Positions 13,331 to 14,023 of a DNA stretch of 14,023 bases are shown piece after piece (the stretch's first letter is position 1; every line of letters begins with the position of its first letter). The notes under the pieces are model-generated. The model did no database searches. It worked only from the letters and a program-made list of their open reading frames with translations, and was not told the origin of the DNA. The stretch comes from Comamonadaceae bacterium (GTDB lineage: Bacteria > Pseudomonadota > Gammaproteobacteria > Burkholderiales > Burkholderiaceae_C), in contig CANFZJ010000037.1 of the NCBI GenBank assembly GCA_947451445.1, positions 1 through 14,023 of the forward strand, written 5' to 3'. The position numbers were made by a program, and so were the translations under genes.

Positions 13331-14023
13331 AGGATTTGCAGCACCATATGCGCCCCGGCCTGCTGCAGCTGGCCGCGCTGCCGCCGCTGTCGCTGTACGT
13401 GCACCTGCCCTGGTGCCTGAAGAAATGCCCGTACTGCGACTTCAACTCGCATGAATTGCGGGCTGACGGCGCGCAGACGCTGCACCCCGCTGCGAGCCTG
13501 GCCGCGCCCACGCCAACCGCCCAAGTGCCCGAGCAGCGCTACATCGACGCGCTGATGGCCGACCTGGAGGCCGCGCTGCCGCTGGTCTGGGGCCGCACGG
13601 TGCACAGCATCTTCATCGGCGGCGGCACGCCCAGCCTGTTTTCACCGGCGGCCATCGACCGGCTGGTCGGTGACATCCGCGCCCGCCTGCGGCTGGAGCC
13701 AGACTGCGAGATCACGCTGGAGGCCAACCCCGGCACCTTCGAAAAAAACCGCTTCAAGGCCTACCGTGCAGCGGGCGTGACGCGCTTGTCGGTCGGCGTG
13801 CAAAGCTTTAACGACGCGCATTTGAAAGCCCTGGGCCGGGTCCACGACCGGGCCCAGGCCCTTGCCGCCGTGGAAGAAGCGGCCCAGTCGTTTGACACCT
13901 TTAACCTGGACATCATGTACGCGCTGCCCGGCCAGACTCTACAAAATGTAGAGCAGGATATGCAGGCTGCACTTGCGCTGGGGCCCAAACATATCTCCAT
14001 CTACCAGCTGACCATCGAGCCCA
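13327..14023 (+). CDS. hemW: HemW-like radical SAM protein (heme chaperone), 3' end beyond the window
   Basis: The frame from ATG 13327 is open for 232 codons to the end of the window, so only the N-terminal part is present. HemW is a radical SAM relative of the anaerobic coproporphyrinogen oxidase HemN and is thought to bind and deliver heme. Visible are YVHLPWCLKKCPYCDFNS, with cluster cysteines C30, C34 and C37 and the CDFNS signature that separates HemW from HemN. Also visible are FIGGGTPSLFS (96-106), ITLEANPGT (129-137), RLSVGVQSFND and IYQLTIEP. Compared with E. coli HemW there is an insertion of roughly 19 residues (about 47-68, Ala/Pro/Thr-rich) just after the cluster loop. The start overlaps the rdgB stop. 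Confidence 0.93.
   Translation, partial: MKDLQHHMRPGLLQLAALPPLSLYVHLPWCLKKCPYCDFNSHELRADGAQTLHPAASLAAPTPTAQVPEQRYIDALMADLEAALPLVWGRTVHSIFIGGGTPSLFSPAAIDRLVGDIRARLRLEPDCEITLEANPGTFEKNRFKAYRAAGVTRLSVGVQSFNDAHLKALGRVHDRAQALAAVEEAAQSFDTFNLDIMYALPGQTLQNVEQDMQAALALGPKHISIYQLTIEP

Noticed and set aside
13937..13953. CTCTACA-AAA-TGTAGAG hairpin inside hemW
   Set aside because: It encodes an in-frame, acceptable HemW stretch; a short 7-bp stem in coding sequence is likely chance.

Overview
The window looks like a GC-rich chromosome segment from a betaproteobacterium of the Burkholderiales, most likely Comamonadaceae (Rhodoferax/Acidovorax-like). This rests on the gene order xseB-ispA-dxs and rph-rdgB-hemW, a TakP-type TRAP transporter, and short intergenic palindromic repeats containing AGCGCTAGAGGC, which I recognise as typical of that family. 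No database search was possible, so the taxonomy is an inference.

Layout: (1) 1-162, a long imperfect palindrome at the window edge. (2) 221-3356, the isoprenoid-precursor operon xseB-ispA-dxs on the + strand, closed by a rho-independent terminator. (3) 3472-7434, a TRAP transporter whose binding-protein gene (dctP, +) faces the membrane genes dctQ-dctM (-) tail to tail. The roughly 500-bp gap between them holds a perfect bidirectional terminator, a striking three-stem palindromic element and a further long palindrome. (4) 7545-8765, an EgtB/SenA-like DinB-SUMF1 enzyme divergent from dctQ; its ATG follows a 15-bp dyad that overlaps a -10-like hexamer. (5) 8829-9746 (-), the YicC-family endoribonuclease, convergent with the EgtB-like gene across a short repeat. 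(6) 9879-11806 (+), a soluble Ser/Thr protein kinase and a PP2C phosphatase translationally coupled by a GTGA overlap. (7) 11956-14023 (+), rph, rdgB and the 5' part of hemW, which runs off the window.

The core genes are conventional: FPP and DXP synthesis, RNA 3'-end maturation, nucleotide-pool sanitation and a heme-chaperone-type radical SAM protein. The kinase/phosphatase pair sits between two RNA-processing genes (yicC and rph), which suggests, but does not prove, a reversible phosphorylation switch acting on RNA metabolism.

The least ordinary content is non-coding. Three long palindromic elements share a nested architecture although their sequences differ. The one at 4621-4885 has a perfect 29-bp terminal inverted repeat, two internal hairpin arms of exactly 99 nt each separated by 9 nt, and flanking 5-bp direct repeats. 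A second, smaller repeat family sits exactly at gene junctions and appears to supply stop codons and, for rdgB, the Shine-Dalgarno sequence. I saw no tRNA, rRNA, CRISPR array, transposase or prophage gene.
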